Below, one piece after another: positions 1-11,800 of a DNA stretch of 64,000 bases (the stretch's first letter is position 1; each line of letters starts with the position of its first letter). The notes under the pieces were generated by a model. It saw only the letters and a program-made list of their open reading frames with translations. It ran no database searches and was not told the DNA's origin. Source of the DNA: Mesorhabditis belari (taxonomy: Eukaryota; Nematoda; Chromadorea; Rhabditida; Rhabditidae); contig CAUEEP010000740.1 in NCBI GenBank assembly GCA_958450365.1, positions 3,509,001 to 3,573,000 of the forward strand, given 5' to 3'. The position numbers and the translations under genes were made by a program.

Positions 1-3000
1 ATCTCCGGGAATTCTCAAATTCGAAACACCATCCCGGATTCATCACGTTTTTTTGACAAGTCTTTCAATTCAATGATTATTCTTTCTCTAATTGAAACTC
101 TCTTCATCAAAACCAGGATTATTCTAAACTCAAATTTTCATATCAAATCTCCTTTCATTTTTAAAGCTAAAGACACGAAGCCAGGTGAGGAAGTCAATTA
201 ATAGGAAGTAATGTACCTATATAAGTCTCCTGATTTCGAATGACTATACATTCAGACTTTTGTTGACGTAGACCCCTAGACTTTTTTGGTATATCTGGCT
301 GCTCATCAAAATGTTTTTCAAAAAAAAGTTTTCTCAAAAAAGATTCTAGCTTAGCGTGGCTTTCAGGCTTTTTCTGAAACTTGTTGAAGTTATTAAAAAT
401 AATTCTCATTTCTTTCGTGATTCTCATCTTTTTGTCTGTTTTGATTCAAGCTAAGTCTTCTAAAGCTTGATCCAAAGTTCCTGAAGAAGTATAAAGGTTT
501 TAAAACTTTTCTAAGAAGAATCAACCGGCCCATCTCGAATCCCTCTTCTCCCTCTAAATATTCCTATTCTTTTCCATTTATTCCATTCTCTTCTCCACTC
601 ATCACTTCATGTACATAAACTTGTTAGGGAAAATTTGATCTCTTTTCTGTGAATCGCCTTTCCATTTTTGTTCCATTTGGAAGTCTTTTCCCCCGTCTTC
701 CCGGAACTCAATTGTGCCCATAATTCAAAGGGATTTCTCTGTCTTTCACAGAACTCTCATGGGTCAATTAGGTTGCGGGGATTTATTTGGGAATATAGAC
801 AAAATTCAGCATTGAAAGAGGGGGAAATTTTTCTTTAAACAATATATTATCAAGTAGACAAATCTTCACAAGTGAAAGGATTTGAGCTGTACTTTGTCTT
901 ACTGAAACACGGTTTGTGTTGTGTCTGACTTTTTATCCAAGTTGCTTCATTTTAAGCTCTTTAGCATTACTTTGCCTGGCTTTGTCTGACTTTGCCCGAT
1001 TACCTACAGGCAAAATCCGGGCCCAGGATCTGGGCTCTGATCAAGCTCTGGTTTATCCTGGTATAGCTTAAAGATCCCTGCTTTTCTCTAACCATAATCT
1101 TGACCATTGTAAGGCATAGTTGTAGGGTTTTTGTCTCAAAGGAGAAGCTTGATCAGCCAAGAGATTCACCCAAATGTTATCACAGAAACGGGAGAATAGA
1201 AAGAAAAAAAGAAATGTGCGTGAATGGATGTCTTCTCCCTTTATCCATATGTGTGGAAAGGGCTGTGAATAGAAAAGGCCAAAATACGGAGAATTTATGT
1301 TGAGCGTCCCCGATGTGCCCCTCCCGTGCCCTTCCCCTCCTTCCCCTTCCCTCTCCCCCTTCCCCTGCCCCTTCCCCTTCCCCCCTTTCCACCCCCCTCC
1401 AGTTGTTGTGCACCACCAAACACAGCCTTTTCTTCAAGGGAGAACTGGAAATTCCCTTTTTTTCAACTACAAAATCTCTTCCTCTTCCTTTTTTTGAACG
1501 CTTACAAGCTATAGTCTTTTGCGAGAAGAGGAACTGATTTCCCTCTTGAACAAATTCTATTTGAAGATAGATTTGCAATGTCTATTTCTAGAAGATTCTA
1601 TTCAAACTTTGAATGAAGCCTGATATCATTCTATCGTAGTCTTTCTCTTAGTCTGCTATTCTTTCACTTTCCAATGATGATGCTTAACTCAGTGATTAGA
1701 GTCTGTGGCTTAAGCTAGAAGTCAAAAAGTTCTCTCTTAGTGATCTGTGGGCCTTTTTATCACCAATAGAACATGTTCTTTTCACATTTTTGACTAAAAG
1801 TAAGCTAGGTTTGATTTTTTTCGGGTCGAATCGAGCCACTAGTCACTCTGATTAAAGTCCGACTAAAGACTAAAGTCTAAAGTCTAGGGTACGCATTAAA
1901 TTCAACACTAAATACTTTTTAAAGCTCAAGGAAATAGCTTATAAATTTAAAACCAGACTTTCCAGGATCAGTTTTTTCACTTTCACTTTCGTCCATTTTC
2001 TCTTTAAAAAGAAAATTTGCTTGAGCCTCAATTTTCTCGGAACTCTTTTCTCTTTTCTTTTGTTGAAATGAAAAAAAAAACCGCCTTAGGGGTGCAATAA
2101 TCCCAAAAAGAATAAATATACTCTCTCATTTCCATCAACAAATAAGAGAAAACGAAACTTTCTTTCATTTCCATCCATCATCCGTTAAACTCGTTTTCGA
2201 ACCGGAACCGGAAGCGAAGATCACTTTTCATTAAAATCTTCCTTCCAAATCTTCCAAATCTTTCAGTTTATTGATTGAAATTGGTCACTTCATTGAATCT
2301 TTTTTTTCCAATTATTACCATTATCTAACAGGTGCAAAAATCTCTGAAAGCAATTAGCGTTTTGAATTTGTATCACCGTTTTATCATTTATTACTTTTCA
2401 AATCTGATTTTTAGTTTATAAAATGGAAAAGAGGCTTTTAAACGTAAATCTGCCATTCTGTCACTCGTTAAAGCTTTTTTCACGCTCGAATGCGTTCAGA
2501 AACTCTAAAATCAAGGAATCTAACAGCAACTTTTCCCGAAACCTAACAAACCACTGATTGGTGAGTGATTTCAATGATGAGTAACAATTGTCTATGTTCT
2601 TTTTCTTTTTGTAAATAGCCTTATTTCACTAACCTAAACATTGATCATCCAGCTTTCCTGTTTTTGTTCTATTCTATCTAGCTGTTTTTGTTCTGTTGAA
2701 GTCTCTATTACCCAGTCCTAAATCATTTTTGATACAGAGGTGAATCTAGTTTCTAAAACAAAAAGCTAACAAAAATTCTAGATTTTAAAAAGTTATTGCG
2801 GCAAGATTTCGATTTTAAGGTGAAATAAGTCAATTTTCCTTGATCTAGCAAGTCTGGGCTGGCTTCTGGATTGATTTGATCGAACTTTCAAGTTCCGTTT
2901 GAATAACCCATTTATAGGGCCCAGTTATGAAGCTGTTAAATGTTAAACTCTAAAATGTTTACTTGAGAAGTTGTAGATTAAAAAAATATAACTAATAGAA

Positions 3001-4190
3001 CAACAGGAAGAAAAACTCAAATATTCAAACTTGCGAACACCATCTTTTCTCCTACAACCCTCATAACTTTACATCGATTTATCAGAGAAGTTGTACTGTT
3101 TACTTTAACTTTTCATATTGTGACTGTAATTAGTCTTTCAAGCTTCAAATTCTCGTTGATTCCGTTGATTGAAACTTTTCATTTCCTTGTTATTTTTCTC
3201 CTTTTACATTCTTTTGCAGTGTCCATTTTGCTTTTCAATAACAAAATTTGGCCGGAAATCTCAATGGAGCCTCTTTATACTCGATTTCTATCCAACAAAA
3301 TTAGCTCAATATTGTTATTTTATCGTTATCCATATAGTTTTAACCTTTTTTTAATCATATATTGACAAAAACTTAGACTTTTTAACTTCTATAGACTCTA
3401 GCGATTATTTTCTTTTTCTAATCCTCAACCTTGAGACTAAGGCCTTCAAAATCAGATCTCTGAGAAATAAGAATGACGAAAGAGTTGAGTGCCGGACCAA
3501 GTATCGAAAAAATTCATTTGAAAAGGAAAATTCCCACGATTTCTCAAGAAAAAAGGGAACATATGAATGTTTCTTCTGAAAGAGAAAAAGTTTTCTTTCT
3601 TTTTTTCCATTCGGTTTCATTTCCGAATGCTTGGAGAACGCTTAGGAGGAAATTTCAAGGAATTTCAAAGGAAATCTTTGAAAACAAGAAGTAAAGTGGT
3701 AAAAGAATGGATTGGTTCTTGTTTTAATGGAAACTTTGTTCTGTTTTTTTTGCTAAAACTTATCAATTTTTGAAAGCTATCGTAATCTTTGTGCTGGTCT
3801 GTGCCTGTTTTGCTTTAAATTTTGCTAATTTTTGCTTTTGTGATTAGTAAAGGACGCTCAAAAGATTAAAAAAAAGACAGAATTACGGTACTTTTCGAGA
3901 GGTTTTTTGTTTATTTGCGAATTGGTTGGGGTTTTTATTTGAAATCTCTAAAGCTACTTTCTTCAATCATTCTTTAATCTTTTTCATCAAATATCCAATT
4001 TTTGTCATTTTAATGACCTCAATTCAAGCGGAATCTTGTTCAATCATCAAATAATCATCAAATTCATCACATTTTGAATTTTGATGCCAATTTTGATCCC
4101 ATTTTTCTCAAAAAAGATCTCTTAAATAAAATCCACCAAAAAATTTAAAAAAAATTCTTTTCATGTTTCATTTCCATTTTTGAATGATTG
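1..4190. other. AT-rich intergenic DNA, no gene seen
   Basis: Both strands were read for conserved protein motifs, splice-flanked exons and RNA genes, and none was convincing. Short reading frames here have pyrimidine- or purine-biased composition, for example the C/T-rich stretch 1310-1400 of CCTTCCCC-like runs. Unidentified regulatory DNA cannot be excluded. Confidence 0.5.
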
Positions 4191-4194
4191 GATT

Positions 4195-4313
4195 AAGACA
4201 AGGCAAACTAAAAGGAAGAAAGAAAGAAAGAAAGAAAAGAAAGAAAGAAAGAAAGAAAAGAAAGAAAGAAAGAAAGAAAGAAGAAAGGAAAGAGAAGAAA
4301 GGAAGAAGAAAGA
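4195..4313. repeat. GAAA-rich purine microsatellite
   Basis: The stretch is almost pure A and G, made of GAAA/GAAAA/GAAG units. Lys/Glu/Arg reading frames through it are translations of the repeat. Confidence 0.9.
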
Positions 4314-4496
4314 AATTCTTTTTATTTTTAAAGTCAATTCATTTCTTAATAAGATTATTTAAAAATTTTAAAACCTTAACTGATTCTTCTAAAATCTAAA
4401 ACTCCTTTAAAACTAAATTTGATTTATTCTAAAATTTGCTATCTAAACAGTTCTGATATTCTGAAGCTATTTAATGACATTTAATGCTTGAAGATA

Positions 4497-4899
4497 ATCC
4501 AGGAGTGATCTACTCCTTCAATTTTTAAACTAATGGAGTCAAATTGTTGAGCTTTTTGTCACGTTTCTTTCGAAAAATGTTATTTTATTCTTTTCAAAGT
4601 AATTTACAGCTATAAAAAGTCCATTGAATTTAGTTCAAAAATGGAAAGGAAATCAAAAAACCAGAAAAAAAGAGTTCCAGGTAATCCAGGTAATCCAGTA
4701 GATCTAGTCCTTCAATTTTAAAACTAATGGAGTCAAATTGTTGAGCTTTTTGCAAGTTTCTTTAGAGAAACGTTATTTCATTCTTTTCAAAGTAATTTAA
4801 AGCCATAAAAAGTCCATTGAATTTTGTTCAAAAATGGAAAGGAAATCAAAAAAATGCTTTCCCCTTTCATCAAAAAAACCAGAAAAAAAGAGTTCTTCC
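4497..4899. repeat. Tandem duplication of about 190 bp
   Basis: 4497-4680 and 4695-4899 share the same order of words: a TACTCCTTCAATTTT-like start, then TAATGGAGTCAAATTGTTGAG, then AAAAAGTCCATTGAATTT, then a GGAAAGGAAATCAAAAAA end. The second copy has an extra 20-odd bases near its end. No coding potential was seen. Confidence 0.8.
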
Positions 4900-5445
4900 A
4901 GTTGAACGAATGACGAGGATAAAAGAAAAGAAATGAAAGATTTGATGTAAAAGAGAAAAGAAGCCGATTGTCTTTTTTATCGAAGAGACAGAGCATATTC
5001 CATATTTTTGAGTGGCCGCTTCCGTCCCTCCATTCCTCCGTTTAACCCCATTTGTGCCCATTTCTTTTTCTTGTCCCTTCTTTTTTATGCTTGTGTTCCT
5101 TCAAAACACCTTTCCTCACTTTTCCTCACTTTTCCTCACCTTTCCCCTCTTATTTTTCAATTCTTAAAGTGTGTCCCTTCAAACTCCATTCTCCTTCTTT
5201 TTTGAAAAACTCTTGATTCAATTTGCTTCCGGGTCATTTGACAATCTTTTTCAGATTCAATGTTAATTTAAGCATTAATAAGAATTAGGTGACCAATACT
5301 TATCTCGGTGTTAGCTTTATCTATGATATTTTGGATACTTGTGAATTTTCGTTTGGCTACGTGCCTACAAAGGATCAACTTTGAATATGAAATGACTATG
5401 AAATTGAAAATGAAATTGAAATGAATAGGAAAGCATATTAAGAAT

Positions 5446-5658
5446 TGAATAAAGCTAATAGAGCTAATAAAGCCAATAAAGCCAATAAAGCTAATAAAGC
5501 TAATAAAGCTAATAAAGCTAATAAGGCTAATAAACCTAATAAAGCTAATAAAGCTAATAAAGCTAATAAACCTAATAAACCTAATAAAGCTAATAAACCT
5601 AATAAAGCTAATAAAGCTAATAAACCTAATAAAGCTAATAAAGCTAATAAAGCTTTCA
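5446..5658. repeat. 9-bp tandem array AATAAAGCT / AATAAACCT
   Basis: About 23 copies of a 9-mer, mostly AATAAAGCT, with AATAAACCT variants interspersed in the second half. It is open in several frames because the unit is a multiple of three, giving Asn-Lys-Ala or Leu-Ala-Leu pseudo-proteins. Each unit contains AATAAA, the canonical poly(A) hexamer. Confidence 0.95.
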
Positions 5659-5699
5659 AAACTATCTAAACTTATATGAATCTTTCTTTACCATTCTTA

Positions 5700-6930
5700 A
5701 TATTATTGCATATTTGATCAATCTCAATATTCTTTCCACAGCTTGATATCTTGCTTACAAGCCTTTTAGACAATGATTTTCAAACAAAGACAACAATGCT
5801 AGTAGTTTATATCGAAATTAAATTGATCCTCAAGTATCTATCTTTATTTTTATGTCTTCAAATCCTCATTTTCACCCATTTCATCCATATTGCCATCGAT
5901 TAATTCAAAATTTTACATCTTTTCCAATATCTGCTATCTTCTTGTAAACAAGCTTTTCCAAAAAAAAACTCAAATGTTGTTTTCTTGAAAACTTTTCTCT
6001 TTCAAAAGAAGTTCTTACAAGTTTTGAATTTCTTTTCGACAAGGAAATCTTGGGAAGTTTCAGTGAGAGTGAGAAGGAGGATTGGGGGGAAAAGGAGTCT
6101 CTTTTATGTTTCCCATTTTGTCTTTTTTTCTTTTCTCTTTTCTTTTCAACTAGATCTGATTCCCTTGGGACAATCCCTCACCTGGACCCTTCTCCAATTC
6201 TGACTATGAGATTTTTGGGAACAAGACGATTGAGCTAGATTTTGCTGACTCGACCAGGATTTCTGGACTACGGCTTCAAGATCTGCAATCTTTCCATAAA
6301 GCAATGAAAGCTAGGTTAGTGGCAAAGCCAGGCCAAAGCTGGAAGGGCATTAGCCTGGCTTCTTCCCGTAGTAGTAAAACCAGGAATGGGCACGATCAAA
6401 ACCTGACTTTCTCTGGCTGAATACTCCAATCCAAATCGGTCATTATATCGTTGTCGATCTCTTTCACTACCTATTTAGATTCAACTCGTTTCAGCTTGCC
6501 TCCTTTCCTCTGTCCATTCCCAATCCCCTTTCCCCTCTCTAGGGACAATCACTCACCAAAGTCTCAACCTTTTTCTTCTCTTTTCTTTTCCCTAAAACCC
6601 AAAAAAGAATGAATCCCCTTCTGTTTTCGTCCTCTTTTCTCTATTCTATCTGTTGCTGAAAGTTGAGTCGAGTTTTTTCTTTTCTTTTTCCTTTAGCAAT
6701 GTTCATTTCTCTTCTCATTTCCAAAAACAAATGAACAAAAAAAAAGAAAAACGTGTAAACTTTCATAAAAAAATCCCCCGATTTGGTCTCCTTTTTGAAT
6801 TATTAAAGTTTCATTGGCCAACTCTTTGGTCAATGAAACTTTAAACGAGTCTATGGGGTTTATTCGAAGCTTTTTTGGAAAGTATTCCTTAACAATCTTA
6901 CATTGTTTAGCTATTGGGTTGGGGAGAAAG
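5700..6930. other. Intergenic, no gene seen; short hairpin at 6805-6842
   Basis: No exon is recognised. At 6805-6842 TTAAAGTTTCATTG and its inverse CAATGAAACTTTAA form a 14-bp perfect stem with a loop of about 14 nt. The rest is AT-rich with pyrimidine tracts. Confidence 0.45.
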
Positions 6931-6939
6931 GGGCGGCGC

Positions 6940-7430
6940 CCAAAATTAAAAAGGGGTTTTTTCCCAAAAAAACCCTCCTTTTACATACTTTTTTTTTTTT
7001 CCAAAAAAAACCCCCCATCTCTCTACAAAAAAAAAATTTTGAAAAAAACCCCAAACTTTTTGGTGTTTTTTTAAATCAAACCCAAAAAAAAAAAAAAAAA
7101 AAGAAAAAAAACCCAACACTAATATTTTAAATTTATTTTAATTTACCCTTTTTTTTTTTTTTAAAAAGAAAAAAAAAATATTAATTTTTAGAATTAAAAA
7201 AAAGAATAAAGAAAAAAAAAAACCATTAAATTTTTGTGTTTTTTTTTTATATTTTTTGGAAAATTGATTTTTTTGGGGGGGGGGGAGGATTTAAAATTTT
7301 TTTGAATTTTTTAATTATGGGAATTATTTATCAAACCTAATATATCAAAAGAAAAAAAAATGAATAAAAAGAAATAAAAATTTTTAAAATTTTAATCCTA
7401 TCCGCCCCCCCCCCCCCCCCCCCCTATTTA
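6940..7430. repeat. Homopolymer-dominated tract with poly-A, poly-G and poly-C runs
   Basis: Nearly every base sits in a run of three or more: A runs up to about 20, a run of about 10 G near 7276-7287, and a run of about 20 C at 7405-7424. Such a tract carries no gene and is a likely place for consensus errors. Confidence 0.85.
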
Positions 7431-7439
7431 TATGAAAAC

Positions 7440-8060
7440 TGTAAGCCTAAAAAGAGGTTATCAATTATCAAGGATTTTCAGAAATCTAGATAAACCTGAA
7501 CCTAGTCAATGAAAGGTTAGAATCAGCGATTGTCCAGGCTGACTCGAGTAAGGCTGACTTTGAGCTAAAATCAGTCAGACAGTAAGGTCAGGATTAGGCA
7601 TATGGCTTAAGATCAGTGTCTTAGACTGGTTTGGCCAGGATTAGGCTATCAGTAAAACTAGCTCAAACCATGTGCTGGCCAGGTTCTTGACCTGCTCGGT
7701 AATTTTTAGACCATGGGCAATCCAGAGCCAGAGTCCTAACAGGCGGCCAAGCCCAAGCCTGGCTTTTAGAAAATCCCACATACCACCGTTGTTTTCTCGT
7801 AAATAACTTCTCTTTGAACTTTCCTCTTTCTATCTTTACTCGATCAGAATCCTTGCCTCGTTGAGGTGATAGATGATCTAAATGAAAGAAAAAAAGGAAA
7901 AAGAAAGACGTGATATCTCATGCTCTTCACTCATCAACAACTGTCCATTTCCTTCTCCTCCTTTTCCTCTTCTTTCCTTCCTCTTCTTTCCTTCCTCTTC
8001 TTTTCTTTTCCTCACTTTTTCTCCACATCAATGGTCGACAAATCGCTTGATGAAGTAGAT
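7440..8060. other. Intergenic, no gene seen
   Basis: Imperfect short words such as GGCTGACT, CAGGATTAGG and GGCCAGG recur, but no exon with splice sites or family motif was found. A C/T-rich stretch at 7945-8020 accounts for the only longer reading frame. Confidence 0.4.
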
Positions 8061-8061
8061 A

Positions 8062-8436
8062 GATTAGAAGACACATCTTTCTTCTCTTTCCATCAACACC
8101 TTTTTGAATTTCTTTGAGCTTTGGAAAGGAGTTTTGAATGAAAGTTTGTTATTTGTGAATCTGTGTAGAATCCGGTTATTTCATTTAATTTTTAAAAGAA
8201 TAGAGTTAGCTTAGATCATTAGCATATATAGGTTATGTCCGATTTAGATTTTCATCCGATTTAAACTCAATCTAAAACAGACGTCCAATTTAGATTTTGA
8301 GTCTAAATCAGACGTCCGATTAGAAGACACATCTTTCTTCTCTTTCCATCAACACCTTTTTGAATTTTTTTAAGCTTTGGAAAGGAATTTTGAATCAAAG
8401 TTTGTTATTTGTGAATCTGTGTAGAATCCGATTATT
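8062..8436. repeat. Direct repeat of about 117 bp flanking a partial palindromic element (family C)
   Basis: 8062-8178 and 8317-8436 are near-identical direct copies that start TTAGAAGACACATCTTTC and end GTGTAGAATCCG. Between them, 8190-8321 is a short copy of the family C element seen whole at 9938-10340, with its AGATCATTAGCATATATA start and GTCCGATTTAGATT words. The arrangement is a segmental duplication spanning an inserted element. Confidence 0.75.
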
Positions 8437-8830
8437 GTATGGGTGAAATCGATTTTCCAATGAAATTTTGTAATTCTAAGACTTTCTAGAAGATAATTAA
8501 GCTTTAAAAGCTCAAGCAAGCAAGCATTTTTGAGAGAACTCAACCAATTTGACTCGAGCTTGGCATCTTAAGCTTCTCAGTCTTGAAAAATCCTAAAGTG
8601 TCAATGAAAAGCTTGAAATTTCTTTGAAAATCTTACAGGATTATATAAAATTGTTTGAAAAGTCAGATCAGATTTGAAAAGTCTTCTAAAGTTTATTCAA
8701 TTCTTAAAATATCCAGTTTCTTTCTTCAGTTTCTTCGAAAATCATTCTCTTCTCAAGATTCAATTCTCAGAAACCTGGACATCGACTAATTTTCACTGCT
8801 TATCGCCCCTCTTTTCCCATTTCCTCAAAA

Positions 8831-11800
8831 ATGGGAGACAATGATTGCAGTCAATTCAATATTTCCTGTGACTGTCACTATCAATATCAATATTATGATT
8901 ACGAGGATCGAGTTGTATTGGGTAAAACTTGAAATGTAGATCTTATTATTCCCCATAAACTTCAGGTCTTCTCGCTCTTCCCATCATGGCCTTCGGGATT
9001 TGCGCAAATTTGACAAGCGTTCGAATCTTCACACATAGGTAACTGCAAATTGTCGAGCTCTAAGAATGAATTCTCAGACTAATGTCAACATCATCGATCA
9101 ATTGGTATCTCGCGGCAATGTCCGCATCGGATACGATCATTTTGATCGCCTCTTTTTGTGTGTTGAGTATGCCGAGGCTGGGCGAATACTTGTTGACATG
9201 GAATGCGGCGTATTGGAGGTAAAAGAAATGATCGTAGGGATATTCGAATTCATCAGGCCTTACTATTAGATTGTTTATTAGACGATTAGACTAATAGATA
9301 CTATTAGATACTATTAGCTAGATCAGGCCCTAAATTCTGGCATCACCAGTACTTTTCTGGGTCTATCCTAAGATCTGTAAGCTTAAGCCAAACTTTGTCT
9401 TAGCCTTGTTTGGCTGGTTTGGTTTTCAAACAGCTTTACTCGTTTGATAATTCTCGATTTTAACCTCACAAAGTTTAAAGGTAAAAACGTTCATTATATG
9501 CAAATTAGTAGAATAAATTAGATAAAGATCAATTGTTCATTCAAAGCCAAATCCTCATACAAATTTGTTTCTATTTCAGTTACATGATAGCTCCGATCAT
9601 GTTCGGTTTGATGACAATGGGACAGACAATGAGGTTCAGAAGAAAAGAAATCCTTTTATTCATCAAATCATTTAGTGTTTATTTGACAGTTGGTGTCTCT
9701 GTTCATCGATATATTGGTGTCTGTCATCCATATAAAGCAACACAACTATTGCCTAAAAGTTTGTGAATCAGCAAGAGGATAAAACAATCGATTTTCAGAA
9801 GAGTTGCTCATTTCATACTCGGGATCATCATCTTTTCGATTCTTTTTAATATCAGTCGCTTTTTCGAGGTTTGTAGGAAACATTAGAGCTGCTTTTTGGA
9901 AACCTTTTAACTAGCAAAAACTTTTTTTTCTTTACTTTTTTAAAAGAATAGATTTAGATTAGATCATTAGCATATATATGTTATGTTCGATTTAGATTTT
10001 CATCCGATTTAGACTCAATCTAAGACAGATTTAGATTTAGATTTTGAGTCTAAATCGGACGTCCGTTTTAGACTTAATCTAAAACGGACGTCTGATTTAG
10101 ATAAGGTCTAAAACGGACGTCTGATTTAGATTTGGAGTCTAAATCGGACGTCTGATTTAGACTCCAAATCTAAAAGAGACGTCTGATTTAGACTCCAAAT
10201 CTAAATCAGACGTTTGTTTTAGATTAAGTCTAAAAACGGACGTCCGATTTAGACTCAAAATCTAAATCTAAATCTGTCTTAGATTGAGTCTAAATCGGAT
10301 GAAAATCTAAATCATATACATAACATATATTTAAAAGATTTCAAAGCTTTCTTTTCATGATTTCAAAGCTTCCTTTTCAGGTACGTGTCTCAAATGTATG
10401 CTATCGAATCAATATCAATTACTATATGCCACATTTGATGATGACTGAATTGAGACACAATGAAACGTACTTAATGGTTTGTTTCATTTAACTCATTTAC
10501 ATTGTACAATTGTTGAATTCAATTTTCCATCACAGATTTTCCATGGATGGGCTCTGACAATCCTCATGTTCGTTGTTCCATTCACTCTTTTGATCGGTTT
10601 CAACTCGATGGTTCTCCACGCTGTGAGGAAAAGTCGACGAGCACATATGGTAAATAAAAATTAAACAAATTAACTTGCGAATTATTATCTATAAGGTGTT
10701 TCAAAAGTTTCTGTACAGATTTTAAAACTGAATTTGAAAACGGTAGGTACAGGGCAGACTTTAACTTTAAAAAGGTACAGGGCTTTATTTGTTCGGAGGC
10801 TTTTAGTCATAGAAATCACCTTTTTAACACTATTACACTAATTGAAATTCTTGTTTTAAGTGCTCTTTTTAATGTTTAGCATTAAAGATAGTGTTTTTTT
10901 GAGGCTTAAGAAGCTTTTTTGCCTTGTGAGATTGCCGGTTATGATTAAATGGAAAGTAATGGATTTTGGGTGAATTGTAAGTTCAATTCTAGCACGCTCC
11001 ATGAAATGAGCCTCACCTTCTTGCAAAAAAAAGTCAGCTATGTTCCAAAAAAAGCTTTCAAAGAACCTTTTATGTTATTTGTATACCAAAATTTCTTTTT
11101 TTTGCGTAAACTAACCTTCAAGTAAGAGAGGAAATGGTGTGTGATCCTGTGATCCTGGGTGTGATCCTGGGTGTGATCCTGACGATCACTAAAAACCTCA
11201 CTAGAAAAGGATCACTAAAAACCTCCGATCACATAAAAGTATTTATCTTTGCCGGAAATTAAGCTACTGTTTTCAAATTCAAATTAAATTGTATATTTCT
11301 TAGATAGGCGATTATGCTGTGCCATATTTTCAGCTTAATCCTGATCCGATGCAATTTTATAGTTTTAAAAAATGTGTGTAGAAGAACTTTTCTTTGTAAA
11401 TAACCAAAAGTCACCAAAAGGCCTGAGCCTAAAGCTTATAATACTGTAATTGTGCAATGTAATTTCTTTTAGTGTGGTGGTGAAAGTGATGAGATGTCAA
11501 GGAAAGCTGAAAGGAAAGAACGACAGACTTCAATCATGCTGGTGAGTAATGGAGATTTATTCATTTACTTAAAAGCAAGCAAGCATATCGATTAGGGATT
11601 TGAATCATATTTCTAAAGACATTTTTGCTCAACCCAAAAATGGCTTCCGATTGGGTCTGCTAGTTTTTGGGAATTGTGGGACATTTGATACGCGCTCGCC
11701 TACTTTTCCATCTAACTTTGGCCAAGATTTGACCCAAAAATCCTTGTCGAACATTTGATACGCACCCCACCCCTTTTCCCATTAGCAGTCTAACTTTAAG

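Noticed and set aside
5438..5669. Leu-Ala-Leu and Asn-Lys-Ala frames
   Set aside because: Translation of the 9-bp AATAAAGCT array on each strand; no gene context.
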